A DNA stretch of 64,000 bases from Tenacibaculum lutimaris. GTDB lineage: Bacteria; Bacteroidota; Bacteroidia; Flavobacteriales; Flavobacteriaceae. A program made the translations under genes and the position numbers. Positions 8,632-17,496 of this stretch are shown here, one piece after another. The notes below the pieces were generated by a model. That model was not told the DNA's origin and searched no databases. It saw nothing but the letters and a program-made list of their open reading frames with translations. Numbering within the stretch: position 1 is the stretch's first letter; the number at the start of each line of letters is the position of its first letter. The DNA is taken from NCBI RefSeq assembly GCF_003610735.1, contig NZ_RAQM01000008.1, positions 310,001 through 374,000 on the forward strand, written 5' to 3'.

Positions 8632-9669
8632 ATGACAACAACTATAACTCCCTTATCAAAAGAACTACAAAACGAACTTCAAGAAGAAATTAACTTTAAA
8701 ACCAAACCTGTTGGTGCTTTAGGAGGTTTAGAAAAAATTGCTTTACAAATTGGGTTAATTCAAAATACAACTACACCTGTACTATCAAAACCTACTATTA
8801 TGGTTTTTGCTGGAGATCATGGAATTGCGACTACAGGAAAAGTGAGTCCATACCCACAAGAGGTTACACAACAAATGGTATTTAACTTTTTGCAAGGAGG
8901 TGCTGCCATCAATGTATTTTGTAAACAAAATAATATTCTTTTAAACATTGTAGATGCTGGTGTAAATACTGATTTTGAAGCACATCCTCAACTTACCGAT
9001 GCTAAAGTAGCTAAAGGAACTCAAGATTATAGTACTACTAAAGCCATGACGCTAGAACACTATCAAGAAGCTTTGGAAAAAGGAAGAAAATTGGTAAGAA
9101 AAGTATATAGTGAAGGTTCTAATGTTATTGGTTTTGGTGAAATGGGAATTAGCAACACTTCATCTGGAGCTTTATTAATGAGTTATTTTACCAATACACC
9201 TATTGAAAAATGTGTTGGTAGAGGTACTGGAGTTGATGATAAAGGACTACAAACAAAAATCGACACATTACGTGAGGTTTATAAGTTACATGCCGATTCT
9301 ATTTCAACACCTATGGAAGCCTTAACTGCTTTTGGCGGGTTTGAAATTGTAATGATGTGTGGTGCTATGTTAGAAGCCGCTTCTTTAAAAATGACCTTAC
9401 TTATTGATGGTTTTATTGTTACTTCTGCCCTATTAGCAGCTCATGCAATGGATTCTAATATTCTAGACTATTGTATTTTCTGTCATAATTCAGGAGAACA
9501 AGGTCATCAAAAAATGTTAGAGTTTTTAAATGCTGAACCGCTTTTAAATTTAGGTTTACGTTTAGGTGAAGGTACAGGTTGTGCAATTGCATTTCCTATT
9601 ATTCAATCGAGTGTAAACTTTTTAAACGAAATGGCTACTTTTAAAAGTGCCAATGTTAGCGAAGCCTAG
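8632..9669 (+). CDS. cobT: Nicotinate-nucleotide--dimethylbenzimidazole phosphoribosyltransferase
   Basis: 345 residues, normal length. It carries KPVGALGGLE near the N-terminus, VFAGDHGIA, FGEMGISNTSSGA, and GLRLGEGTGCA with the catalytic-base candidate Glu313. The enzyme makes alpha-ribazole phosphate from the lower-ligand base and nicotinate mononucleotide. Second gene of a tight cob operon (3-base gap on the cobU side, 2-base gap to cobS). Confidence 0.95.
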   Translation: MTTTITPLSKELQNELQEEINFKTKPVGALGGLEKIALQIGLIQNTTTPVLSKPTIMVFAGDHGIATTGKVSPYPQEVTQQMVFNFLQGGAAINVFCKQNNILLNIVDAGVNTDFEAHPQLTDAKVAKGTQDYSTTKAMTLEHYQEALEKGRKLVRKVYSEGSNVIGFGEMGISNTSSGALLMSYFTNTPIEKCVGRGTGVDDKGLQTKIDTLREVYKLHADSISTPMEALTAFGGFEIVMMCGAMLEAASLKMTLLIDGFIVTSALLAAHAMDSNILDYCIFCHNSGEQGHQKMLEFLNAEPLLNLGLRLGEGTGCAIAFPIIQSSVNFLNEMATFKSANVSEA

Positions 9670-9671
9670 TT

Positions 9672-10442
9672 ATGATAAAAAAACAAATCCATTATTTTTT
9701 AACTGCTGTATTATTTTTCACACGCATTCCATGTCCTAAATGGGTAAATCACTCACCCGAAATACTCAACAAAAGCAGTCGTTATTTTTCTTTGGTAGGA
9801 ATTGTAGTCGGAAGCATTGCGGCACTAACCTATTTCGCTTCTTCTTATATTTTTCCTACGGATATTGCTATTGTAATTAGTATGATTAGTTCTATTTGGA
9901 TTACAGGAGCTTTTCATGAAGATGGATTTGCTGATGTATGTGATGGTTTTGGTGGTGGATGGACCAAAGAAAAGATTTTAACCATTATGAAAGATTCCAG
10001 ACTTGGAACTTTTGGTGTGAGTGGTTTGGTCTTTATCCTAGCTATAAAGTTTTTAACTCTATATCATTTACAAAACCTATCCGTTAATTTAATTCTAGTA
10101 ATTATCTCAGGACATAGTATAAGCCGATTTATTGCAACTATATTGTTATATACACATGAATATGTAAGAGATATTGACAGCTCTAAAATAAAGCCAACAA
10201 CCAAACAAATGAGTGGTAAATCGCTACTCATTTCAGCTATTTTTGGAATAGTTCCTTTATTTTTCTTTCAAAAGCCAATGATATTTTTGGTGTTGCTCCC
10301 ATTACTACTTACCTATTTGTATATAGGGCATTTCTTTAAAAAATGGATTGGAGGTCAAACGGGAGATTGTGCGGGTGCTTTGCAACAAGTATCTGAAATT
10401 GTTTTTTATTTAAGTCTACTCGCTTTATGGAAGTTATTTTAG
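9672..10442 (+). CDS. cobS: Adenosylcobinamide-GDP ribazoletransferase
   Basis: 256 residues, an integral membrane protein with about six hydrophobic segments. The family motif GAFHEDGFADVCDGFGGG lies around residue 80-97. The C-terminal GGQTGDCAGALQQVSEI is also typical of CobS. It joins adenosylcobinamide-GDP to alpha-ribazole to form cobalamin (phosphate) at the inner membrane. Its last 16 bases overlap the start of cobC in another frame. Confidence 0.93.
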   Translation: MIKKQIHYFLTAVLFFTRIPCPKWVNHSPEILNKSSRYFSLVGIVVGSIAALTYFASSYIFPTDIAIVISMISSIWITGAFHEDGFADVCDGFGGGWTKEKILTIMKDSRLGTFGVSGLVFILAIKFLTLYHLQNLSVNLILVIISGHSISRFIATILLYTHEYVRDIDSSKIKPTTKQMSGKSLLISAIFGIVPLFFFQKPMIFLVLLPLLLTYLYIGHFFKKWIGGQTGDCAGALQQVSEIVFYLSLLALWKLF

Positions 10443-10954
10443 TACGACATACAACTCCAAATATCGCCAAAGGTATATGCTATGGTCAAGCTGATATTGG
10501 GGCAACAACTACTTTTGAAGAAGAAGTGAGTATTATCCTTAAAAAAGTTCCTGTTAACGATACCGATATAACATATTACAGCAGTCCCTTACAACGCTGT
10601 AAACTTTTAGCTGAAAAACTTTCATCTACAGTAATTTTTGATAATCGATTGAAAGAACTTGATTTTGGTGATTGGGAGCTACAAAAATGGAACGATATTG
10701 ATAAGAAAGAACTCGATGTTTGGATGAACGATTTTGTAAAAACACCTGCTAAAAACGGAGAATCCTATATCGATTTACACAACAGAACCACCGATTTTTT
10801 AACCGAATTAAAAGCCAAAAACCATCAAAAAGTCGTGCTAGTTACCCATGCGGGTGTAATGAGAAGTCTTTGGGCGTATACAAACAATATTCCGTTGGAA
10901 AAATCATTTGAACTTAAACTAAACTACGGGGACATCCTTAGTTTCCACTTATAA
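10427..10954 (+). CDS. cobC: Alpha-ribazole phosphatase-like histidine phosphatase
   Basis: 175 residues. The phosphoglycerate-mutase-like signature is present: Arg7-His8-Thr9, Arg57 in SSPLQRC, Glu77 and WE in LDFGDWE, and His141 in VTHAGVMR. Overlap with cobS and the operon context support CobC, which removes the phosphate from alpha-ribazole-P or cobalamin-P. Histidine phosphatases are promiscuous, so the substrate rests on context. Confidence 0.85.
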   Translation: MEVILVRHTTPNIAKGICYGQADIGATTTFEEEVSIILKKVPVNDTDITYYSSPLQRCKLLAEKLSSTVIFDNRLKELDFGDWELQKWNDIDKKELDVWMNDFVKTPAKNGESYIDLHNRTTDFLTELKAKNHQKVVLVTHAGVMRSLWAYTNNIPLEKSFELKLNYGDILSFHL

Positions 10955-10966
10955 AAACTTATTACT

Positions 10967-12079
10967 ATGAAACGTTATTTACTTATTTTTTCTTTATTAT
11001 TTCTGTTCACACAGTGTAAACAAGAAACTAAAAAAACCACTGAAAAGAAGCCTGCTAAAAGCACTGTAAAATATGCCAAAGGCTTTGATATCATTTCAGA
11101 AAACGGAGCAAAAAAATTAGTCATAAAAAAAGCTTTTCAAAGCTCGCACGAATATTTTTCTTACACCCTTTCCGACAAAACCAACCTTACTAAAAAAGAA
11201 ATTAAAGTTCCTGTAGAAAAAATGGTAGTTACCAGTACTACGCATGTTCCGATGTTGGAACTTTTGAATGCTGAAAACACCATTGTTGGTTTTCCGCATA
11301 CCAAATATGTTTCTTCAAAAAGAACAAGAAATAGAATTGACAAAGGTTTTATTGTTGAATTAGGCTTGGAACAAGACATGAATACTGAAAAGTTAATTGA
11401 TATTGAACCTGAATTAGTTGTTGGTTTCGCCCTACATCCAAATACGAAACTATACCAAAACATCAAAAAAACAGGGATTCCTGTAATTTTTAATGGAGAT
11501 TGGCTAGAAGAAACTCCTTTAGGAAGAGCTGAATGGATTAAATTTTTCGGGGCTTTATACGGAAAAGAAAAGGAAGCAGACAGTATTTTCAACAACATAG
11601 AAAAGGAATACCTAAAAGCTAAAGAAATTGCTAAAAACAGCGCTAAACAGCCTACTATTTTATCTGGAAGCATGTTTAAAGATGTTTGGAATGTTCCTGC
11701 GGGTGAAAGTTTTATTGCGACGTTTTACAACGACGCCAACTTAAATTACTTATGGAAAGACACCAAAGGAACGGGTAGTTTACCTTTAAGTTTTGAAAGC
11801 GTATTGGAAAAAGGACAACATGCCGATTTTTGGTTTAACTGTGGCTTGTATGCTACCAAAGAACAGTTAACTACCGCTAATATTCACTACAAAGAGTTTG
11901 ATGCCTTTACCAATAATAAAATATTTTCTATCGGGCACAACAAAGGAGAAACAGGTGGTTTAATTTACTTTGAACTCTCTCCTGTACGACCAGATTTAGT
12001 ATTAAAAGACTTAATAAAGATTACGCATCCTAATTTGTTACCAGAATATAAATTGACTTTTTATAAGGAAGTTGAGTAA
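10967..12079 (+). CDS. Substrate-binding lipoprotein of a cobalamin/iron-chelate ABC importer
   Basis: 370 residues with a lipoprotein signal (FLFTQC, Cys17). The COG0614 fold is visible in VTSTTHVPMLELLNAENTIVG, IDIEPELVVGF, KTGIPVIFNGDWLEETPLGRAEWIKFFGALYG, and a C-terminal ELSPVRPDLVLKDLIKITHP. It begins 12 bases after cobC, so it probably delivers a corrinoid to an inner-membrane BtuCD permease. No permease or ATPase partner is present in the window. A siderophore ligand cannot be excluded. Confidence 0.8.
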   Translation: MKRYLLIFSLLFLFTQCKQETKKTTEKKPAKSTVKYAKGFDIISENGAKKLVIKKAFQSSHEYFSYTLSDKTNLTKKEIKVPVEKMVVTSTTHVPMLELLNAENTIVGFPHTKYVSSKRTRNRIDKGFIVELGLEQDMNTEKLIDIEPELVVGFALHPNTKLYQNIKKTGIPVIFNGDWLEETPLGRAEWIKFFGALYGKEKEADSIFNNIEKEYLKAKEIAKNSAKQPTILSGSMFKDVWNVPAGESFIATFYNDANLNYLWKDTKGTGSLPLSFESVLEKGQHADFWFNCGLYATKEQLTTANIHYKEFDAFTNNKIFSIGHNKGETGGLIYFELSPVRPDLVLKDLIKITHPNLLPEYKLTFYKEVE

Positions 12080-12119
12080 GTTTTTTGAATTATGATTGGA
12101 GAATTACGAATTTTGAATT

Positions 12120-12159
12120 GACTAAAAAAGAATTAAGTTTATATTGATTTTTAGTCTTT
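12120..12159 (+). terminator. Possible terminator after the cob operon
   Basis: GACTAAAAA (12120-12128) pairs with TTTTTAGTC (12148-12156) and is followed by TTTAAAAAT. The stem is AU-rich, so efficiency is doubtful. Confidence 0.4.
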
Positions 12160-12236
12160 AAAAATATTAACTTCGTTATTATTTGGGTATAATTCATTAA
12201 AACAAAATCATATCCTTAGTAACATTATAGACAACT

Positions 12237-12680
12237 ATGAGGAAAAAAGACGAATTAATTGAATCATATGATATCAAATCTTGGCAAAGCTTGCATGTTA
12301 AACAATTATCGTATGTGCGAAACTTATTCATTTTTATATCAACTGCTTTGACTGGATTCATTTCATCACTTATTTTTTCAGACAAGCAACTTAGCTTTTT
12401 TGTTAATATCCTTCTTAAAATCTCTGCAATTGGATATATAATACCTATCTCAATTGGGATTTGGATTGCTATAAATGAATCAAAAAACTATCGACTAAAG
12501 TATAAAATATCTAGAATTGTAAAGAGATTTGAGCAGCCTAGTGAAAATCCAGAATTTAAGAAAATAGAAGCTGAGTGCACATGTTTGGAGAACATGAATA
12601 AATTCCTTTTCAAAAGTCAACTATTAACTTTTCTAGGAGCTTTCTTAGTTCTTCTAATCGCATTATCGTTAAAATCTTAA
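12237..12680 (+). CDS. Small membrane protein of unknown function
   Basis: 147 residues. A polar N-terminus (to about 28) is followed by hydrophobic segments near 30-50 and 57-80, a charged stretch (RLKYKISRIVKRFEQPSENPEFKKIEAEC), and a last helix near 125-146. I do not recognise the family. It follows the cob operon after 157 bases and converges with the AlkB-like gene. An antisense frame of 62 codons overlaps its start but shows no protein-like features. Confidence 0.6.
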   Translation: MRKKDELIESYDIKSWQSLHVKQLSYVRNLFIFISTALTGFISSLIFSDKQLSFFVNILLKISAIGYIIPISIGIWIAINESKNYRLKYKISRIVKRFEQPSENPEFKKIEAECTCLENMNKFLFKSQLLTFLGAFLVLLIALSLKS

Positions 12681-12776
12681 ATTCAAAAATAGTCATTTAC
12701 TTCAATTTTTATGAAACTTAAAAGTGAATTACCCTATAATCGCCTACATTTATACATACTTGTCTAATAAGCTGAC

Positions 12777-13385
12777 CTACCTCACAATCGTTCTAAACGT
12801 TAAATTTACGCGTGGTCGGTGGACTTTTTTTGTAGGTGGTAACCGGTGAAGCCAATGAGTTTGGGTTTCATCTTTCATTACCAATAACGAACCGTGTTCT
12901 AATACTTTATACACCGTTTCTTTGGTTTGTTTGTGTTTAAAACCAAAACGTCTTTCTGCTCCAAAGCTTAACGAAGCTATGGCTCCGTTCTTTTTTAAAT
13001 CTTTTTCTCCGTCACTATGCCACGCCATTCCTTCAGATCCATCGTGGTATAAATTCAATAAACAAGAGTTATAGGTTTCCTTGGTTTTCTTCTCTACCAA
13101 TTCTTTTAATGCTAACAATTCTTTCGTAAACGGTAAGGCTGTTTTGGTAATGTTCGAATACGAATATTCAAAAGGCTGTTCTGCATACCAAGCTACTTTT
13201 CGTTTGGTTACCATGCGTTTACCAAAAATAATAGCTTCGTCGTTACGCCATTCAATAGAGTTTAATAAAGCCTCGTAATAATGATCTGCTTCCACTTTTG
13301 GTAGAACAATACCGTAGTAATTTACTGTTCCATCTTTTGGAAGTAAGTTTTTAGGAACATCATCAAATTGTGAGAATAAATCCAT
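12777..13385 (-). CDS. AlkB-like 2-oxoglutarate/Fe(II) dioxygenase
   Basis: 202 residues, usual length for bacterial AlkB homologues of the ALKBH2/3-like type. The iron ligands are visible as His123 and Asp125 (AWHSDGE) and His180 (THWLHRLPP). The 2-oxoglutarate-binding RxNLTFR is at 192-198. NLYHDGSEGM precedes the metal site as in AlkB. Likely role: oxidative removal of alkyl groups from DNA or RNA bases. A small gene ends at the base before its start. Confidence 0.92.
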   Translation of the reverse strand: MDLFSQFDDVPKNLLPKDGTVNYYGIVLPKVEADHYYEALLNSIEWRNDEAIIFGKRMVTKRKVAWYAEQPFEYSYSNITKTALPFTKELLALKELVEKKTKETYNSCLLNLYHDGSEGMAWHSDGEKDLKKNGAIASLSFGAERRFGFKHKQTKETVYKVLEHGSLLVMKDETQTHWLHRLPPTKKVHRPRVNLTFRTIVR

Positions 13386-13592
13386 TTATAAAAAATGGTA
13401 AGTACTTAGATTACATAAATTAGGTTGACAACACCAACCATGAGGCAAACTTTTTCTGAAAACATCAACAAACTCAGATAAAGGATTAAATAAAAAGACT
13501 ATAATCAAAACCACACTTAATAATTTAAAAAACAAGCTAGTTTTATTTGGCTTTTGGTATTCAAAAGTTATTGTGTTTAAATCCTTTTCCAT
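13386..13592 (-). CDS. Small single-helix protein upstream of the AlkB-like gene
   Basis: 68 residues with one hydrophobic segment (FFKLLSVVLIIVFLFNPL, about 21-38) and a C-terminal HGWCCQPNLCNL with three cysteines. The stop abuts the AlkB-like start codon, so the two are probably co-transcribed. No family recognised. It could be a chance frame, but an upstream terminator (13609-13635) isolates it as its own transcription unit. Confidence 0.5.
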   Translation of the reverse strand: MEKDLNTITFEYQKPNKTSLFFKLLSVVLIIVFLFNPLSEFVDVFRKSLPHGWCCQPNLCNLSTYHFL

Positions 13593-13608
13593 AACTCAAA
13601 TATAATAA

Positions 13609-13635
13609 AAAGCTCCTGTAATCTACAGGAGCTTT
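13609..13635 (-). terminator. Intrinsic terminator after the TPR-like lipoprotein gene
   Basis: AAAGCTCCTGTA and TACAGGAGCTTT form a perfect 12-bp stem with loop ATC. On the minus strand the hairpin continues into TTATTATATTTG. It serves the gene at 13642-14841. Confidence 0.85.
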
Positions 13636-13641
13636 AGTACT

Positions 13642-14841
13642 TTAATTTCTAAACTTATTTCGTGTGATAATATGTTTGAGTTTTTGTTTTAAGTCGGTAC
13701 CAGTATCGTATACCATTTGTTCGTTTGATGGAAAACTCACTACTCTTTCATTCAACAAATCTAAAAACGAACTTTCTAACGCCCTTTTATCTCCGTCATA
13801 ATCGGCATATACGTGTTCAAATACAAACTCACTTTGAATAGGAAACTTTTCTAATAATTGATTCGTTCTGTTATCAATATACTTTACAACTCCACTAACT
13901 CTACTGCTTTTAAACTGCGTAAATTGATATAACTTACAACGAATTATTTTGTATTTATCTACCTTTATTTTATTTCCTAAGCTATCTTTTACATAATTAC
14001 CGTTGTTATCTAACAAGTACTTGTAACCATCTTTTATTCTTTTCTCTTTAATGATTTCTTTTTCGCGAACTTGCTCAGGAGAAATTTCAATATTTCTAAA
14101 ATCTAATTCCAAATCAAAATCATAACGAATTTTCCTGTCTTTATTTGCATGGTATACGGTCCATAAATCATTCAATCCGTAAGTATCAATCGCCAATAAA
14201 TCTCTTTCTAATCTTTTCGGAATTATCTGATTGGTTTTATTTCTTACCGATACATGTACAAAATCTGTTCCCAACTCATGAGCTTCTTCAATTAACGCTC
14301 TTGTGTCTTTATAATTCGGGTTGATTTTATCTAAATGTCTTAGTTCATCAAAAGCACGTCGGTAATTAATTTTATTACGCTTTCCGTCATTCAACAATGC
14401 TACTCCATTTTCGTATAAATAATCGGCATAGTTTTCTTTAGCTTCAATAATTCTATCAGCATAATTTTCCATTTTAAATTTAGCATCTCTTCCAGAAGAT
14501 AAAATTCGTAAGGGTAATAATGGTTTTATTCTTTCCTGACGATTGTTTAATCGTTGGTATAAACTATAAATAGATTCTAAATTCGACGGATTTTGCTCTT
14601 TTTCTAAAAACGAAATACGGTCTAAATCTCTTTGAGTTGCTTTAGCAAAAGCTTCTTGAAGCATCAACACATACGGCTGGTTTTTCTCCTTCGTTTTATT
14701 CTTTGCTAAATTTTCTATGGATAAAGAAATAGCTTTTTCGTAATCACCAGAATTAATAGCTTTCTCGGTAGTTTTAACACTACTGCAAGACGCTAATACT
14801 AGTACTGAAAAAATAGATAGTAGGGTAGTTTTTTTAATCAT
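13642..14841 (-). CDS. Lipoprotein of unknown function with TPR-like helices
   Basis: 399 residues. The lipobox VLASC gives Cys19. Residues 20-200 are helical with TPR-like pieces (AINSGDYEKAISLSIENL, YRRAFDELRHLDKINPNYKDTRALI). The C-terminal half is rich in beta residues and charged, with no recognised motif. The start codon lies inside one arm of a perfect 18-bp inverted repeat (14836-14916), which may control translation. Hypothetical proteins of this layout occur in Flavobacteriia; the role is unknown. Confidence 0.75.
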   Translation of the reverse strand: MIKKTTLLSIFSVLVLASCSSVKTTEKAINSGDYEKAISLSIENLAKNKTKEKNQPYVLMLQEAFAKATQRDLDRISFLEKEQNPSNLESIYSLYQRLNNRQERIKPLLPLRILSSGRDAKFKMENYADRIIEAKENYADYLYENGVALLNDGKRNKINYRRAFDELRHLDKINPNYKDTRALIEEAHELGTDFVHVSVRNKTNQIIPKRLERDLLAIDTYGLNDLWTVYHANKDRKIRYDFDLELDFRNIEISPEQVREKEIIKEKRIKDGYKYLLDNNGNYVKDSLGNKIKVDKYKIIRCKLYQFTQFKSSRVSGVVKYIDNRTNQLLEKFPIQSEFVFEHVYADYDGDKRALESSFLDLLNERVVSFPSNEQMVYDTGTDLKQKLKHIITRNKFRN

Positions 14842-14916
14842 AAAGTTTAAGTTTCGCTAGAAAATTCAATTTCTGTGCCAAAACTAAGTATTCTTTTTAA
14901 CTTAAACTTTATGATT
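14836..14916 (-). promoter_or_regulatory. 18-bp perfect inverted repeat enclosing a start codon
   Basis: AATCATAAAGTTTAAGTT (14836-14853) is the exact reverse complement of AACTTAAACTTTATGATT (14899-14916), 45 bases apart. In the minus-strand mRNA the second arm contains the ATG of the downstream lipoprotein gene, so folding would hide the initiation site. There is no T run, so it is not a terminator. Confidence 0.7.
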
Positions 14917-14947
14917 TTTATAATATGTGCTAAGAGTTTAATTTTGT

Positions 14948-17395
14948 TTACTCTAACAATTTTGCGGTTGCTATTTGTATAACTCGTAAGTTATTATCAA
15001 TGTTTGAAGGATTGTTAGCCTTTTGCATTTCTACTAATTGACGTAACAAATTGATTCCTACTTTATCAAAATTATATTGCTTGTATTGAAGTCCTTTTGC
15101 TACAATATCATCCGTTAAATTTTGAATGGCTTCTGTATTATTACTTTTTCCAATTTTATCAAACGCTTCTTTGTATAACGATTGAATTTTCTTATTCGGA
15201 CTTAAGAACATTCCTGCCATAACATTACCTGCAATAAAACTTAGCTCTGTATCGTCATTTTCTTCTAAATAAATACGTGTTAACGGTGTAGCTACAATCT
15301 TTTTTACTTCTAACGGTAACGTTTTAGATTTTCTTATTGCCAACTGCTTATCGATGTAATACATTGCTACCAATGATTTACCTAATACCGAGTATGATTT
15401 ACTTTGTAAACCTTTATCAAACACTGATTTTAATGCAGGATCTGTTAACTTTCCTAAAGTTTCAATAGCAGCAGCTTGTACTAATGTTTTAGGGTCGTTA
15501 TTAGCCATTCTCATAATTTTATCAATCACATTCTTTTTTGAATATTTATTGATTAGATTAATGTTTTCCAACGCTAAAATTCTGATTTTATAAAAATCGT
15601 CATTCATTGCTCCTGCAACTGCATTAAAAGCATTTTTATCATCTTGATGTTTTACTACTTCTAACAAAGCTTCTCTTTTATGAACGTAGTTTTGAGCATG
15701 TTTTAATTGATAGATATAATCACTCAATACTTTATTCTCGCTGATATCACATAGTAATACTCCATCAGCATTTACTTGGATTAAATCTGGTTGTTTGATA
15801 AAAGGGAAAGTAAACGAAGCATCTCTACCATCCACAAAAACATTATGACGTGTACGTTTACCTCCTTCAAAAACATCTATCGCAAATGGGAATTTAAACT
15901 CATTCATTTGAGTCTGCATGATATTTATAGTTACTGTTTTACGTAGCTTATTATAATCATACGAAATAGATAATTTTGGATGACCACTGTTAAAATACCA
16001 CTGATTGAAAAACCAGTTTAGGTCTTTTCCGGTAACTTTTTCAAAAGCTAAACGCAATTGGTGTGCTTCTGCTGTACCGTATTTATAATCGGTTAAATAA
16101 GTGTTTAATGTTGTGTAAAAAGCATCATCTCCTACATAGTTACGTAACATGTGTAAAATAGCTCCACCTTTGTTGTAACTCACCGCATCAAACATATCTT
16201 CTTTATCATCGTAATAAAAACGAACTAAATGCTTGTCATAATTTTGTCCTTGTTTGTAGGCTTCGCTGTCTTCAAACAAATGTGCATCTGCTTCATCTTT
16301 TCCGTACTTATGCTCTAACCATAAATACTCGCTATAATTCGCAAAACTCTCGTTTACGGTTAAGTTACTCCAGCTTTCAGTAGTTACTAAATCACCAAAC
16401 CAATGATGAAAAGCTTCATGAGCTATTGTATTTTCTTGTACATTTTCGTCAATTAATTGCCCTGGTGTTTGGTAGGCGTTTTCTCCATGAATTACTGCTG
16501 TGGTATTTTCCATTGCTCCACTAACGTAATCGCGACCAACAATTTGTGCATATTTATTCCATGGATATTCTATTCCTGTTATTTTAGAAAAGAAAGCCAA
16601 CATTTCTGGTGTATTTCCAAAAATATCTTTTGCATACGGAGCATATTCTTTTTCTACATAATAATCAACTGGAATGTCTTTGTATTTGTCTTTGATAATC
16701 TCATACTCTCCTACTCCCATAAAGAATAAATACGGAGCATGTTTTTGAGTAAAGTTCCAATAATCAGTACGAGTTCCATTAGCATTGGTAGTTTGCTTTT
16801 CTAATTTCCCGTTAGAGAGCGTTACATACTTTTGCGGAACTGTCATATAAATTTCTTGTGATGTCTTTTGATTCGGCGCATCAATTGTTGGAAACCAACA
16901 ACTACTCGCTTCAGTTTCACCTTGCGTCCAAATTTGAGTAGGTTTATTTTTGTCCAATCCTTTTGGATTGATAAAATACAGTCCTTTTGCTGAAGTAATT
17001 GCAGCACTTCCTTTTTGCTTTACTCTTTCAGGACGTGCTGTGTATTTAATATACAGTGTAAACTCTTCTTTTCTATTGTATTTACGTGGTAAATTAATAA
17101 CCAACTCAAAATCATCATAATTAAAATCTAATGGTTGATTATTCATTGTTACTTTATGAATTACCATTGCTTTAGCATCTAAAGTAACTTTATCCGTTTC
17201 GTAAAAATGTGGTTTTAGAGTTACCCATTCTTCTCCATTCATTTCTTGCTCTTGAAAATTAAAATCTACTTTTAACTTCGTATGAATTAAACTATGAACT
17301 TTGTCTCTTTCAGCTCTATATACTTTATCTGACTGAGAGTATAGTGCTACTGTAAAAAGGGTAACTACGACAACAAGGAGTTTTTGAAACTTCAT
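14948..17395 (-). CDS. M1 family zinc metallopeptidase (aminopeptidase N-like), secreted
   Basis: 815 residues from the ATG at 17395, which begins the signal peptide MKFQKLLVVVVTLFTVALYSQ. The frame extends upstream only through a TTG and is not needed. GAMEN is at 293-297. The zinc site HEAFH has His326, Glu327, His330, and the third ligand Glu349 lies 19 residues later in NESFANY. The C-terminal half has HEAT-like helices. It probably trims peptides in the periplasm or outside the cell. Likely transcribed alone. Confidence 0.93.
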   Translation of the reverse strand: MKFQKLLVVVVTLFTVALYSQSDKVYRAERDKVHSLIHTKLKVDFNFQEQEMNGEEWVTLKPHFYETDKVTLDAKAMVIHKVTMNNQPLDFNYDDFELVINLPRKYNRKEEFTLYIKYTARPERVKQKGSAAITSAKGLYFINPKGLDKNKPTQIWTQGETEASSCWFPTIDAPNQKTSQEIYMTVPQKYVTLSNGKLEKQTTNANGTRTDYWNFTQKHAPYLFFMGVGEYEIIKDKYKDIPVDYYVEKEYAPYAKDIFGNTPEMLAFFSKITGIEYPWNKYAQIVGRDYVSGAMENTTAVIHGENAYQTPGQLIDENVQENTIAHEAFHHWFGDLVTTESWSNLTVNESFANYSEYLWLEHKYGKDEADAHLFEDSEAYKQGQNYDKHLVRFYYDDKEDMFDAVSYNKGGAILHMLRNYVGDDAFYTTLNTYLTDYKYGTAEAHQLRLAFEKVTGKDLNWFFNQWYFNSGHPKLSISYDYNKLRKTVTINIMQTQMNEFKFPFAIDVFEGGKRTRHNVFVDGRDASFTFPFIKQPDLIQVNADGVLLCDISENKVLSDYIYQLKHAQNYVHKREALLEVVKHQDDKNAFNAVAGAMNDDFYKIRILALENINLINKYSKKNVIDKIMRMANNDPKTLVQAAAIETLGKLTDPALKSVFDKGLQSKSYSVLGKSLVAMYYIDKQLAIRKSKTLPLEVKKIVATPLTRIYLEENDDTELSFIAGNVMAGMFLSPNKKIQSLYKEAFDKIGKSNNTEAIQNLTDDIVAKGLQYKQYNFDKVGINLLRQLVEMQKANNPSNIDNNLRVIQIATAKLLE

Positions 17396-17465
17396 ATTTT
17401 TTTGTTTAGAGTTCAAAAATATGAAATTCTATTGGGAGGCTTGTTAATGCCCCGTTAAAAAGAAA

Positions 17466-17489
17466 AAGCCATCAGGTTTCTGATGGCTT
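17466..17489 (-). terminator. Intrinsic terminator after the Kelch/IPT lipoprotein gene
   Basis: AAGCCATCAG pairs with CTGATGGCTT around GTTT. On the minus strand the sequence runs on as TTTCTTTTTAACG. The stem shares GCCATCAG with the terminator at 19481-19513. Confidence 0.85.
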
Positions 17490-17496
17490 CTTTATA

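Noticed and set aside
12197-12385. Minus-strand frame of 62 codons overlapping the membrane-protein gene start
   Set aside because: No signal, domain or conserved feature; the plus-strand frame has clear membrane segments and is the better candidate.
16457-16729. Open frame of 90 codons opposite the M1 peptidase gene
   Set aside because: It overlaps the zinc-site region of a clearly coding gene and its Cys/Phe/Ile-rich translation reflects the antisense of common codons.
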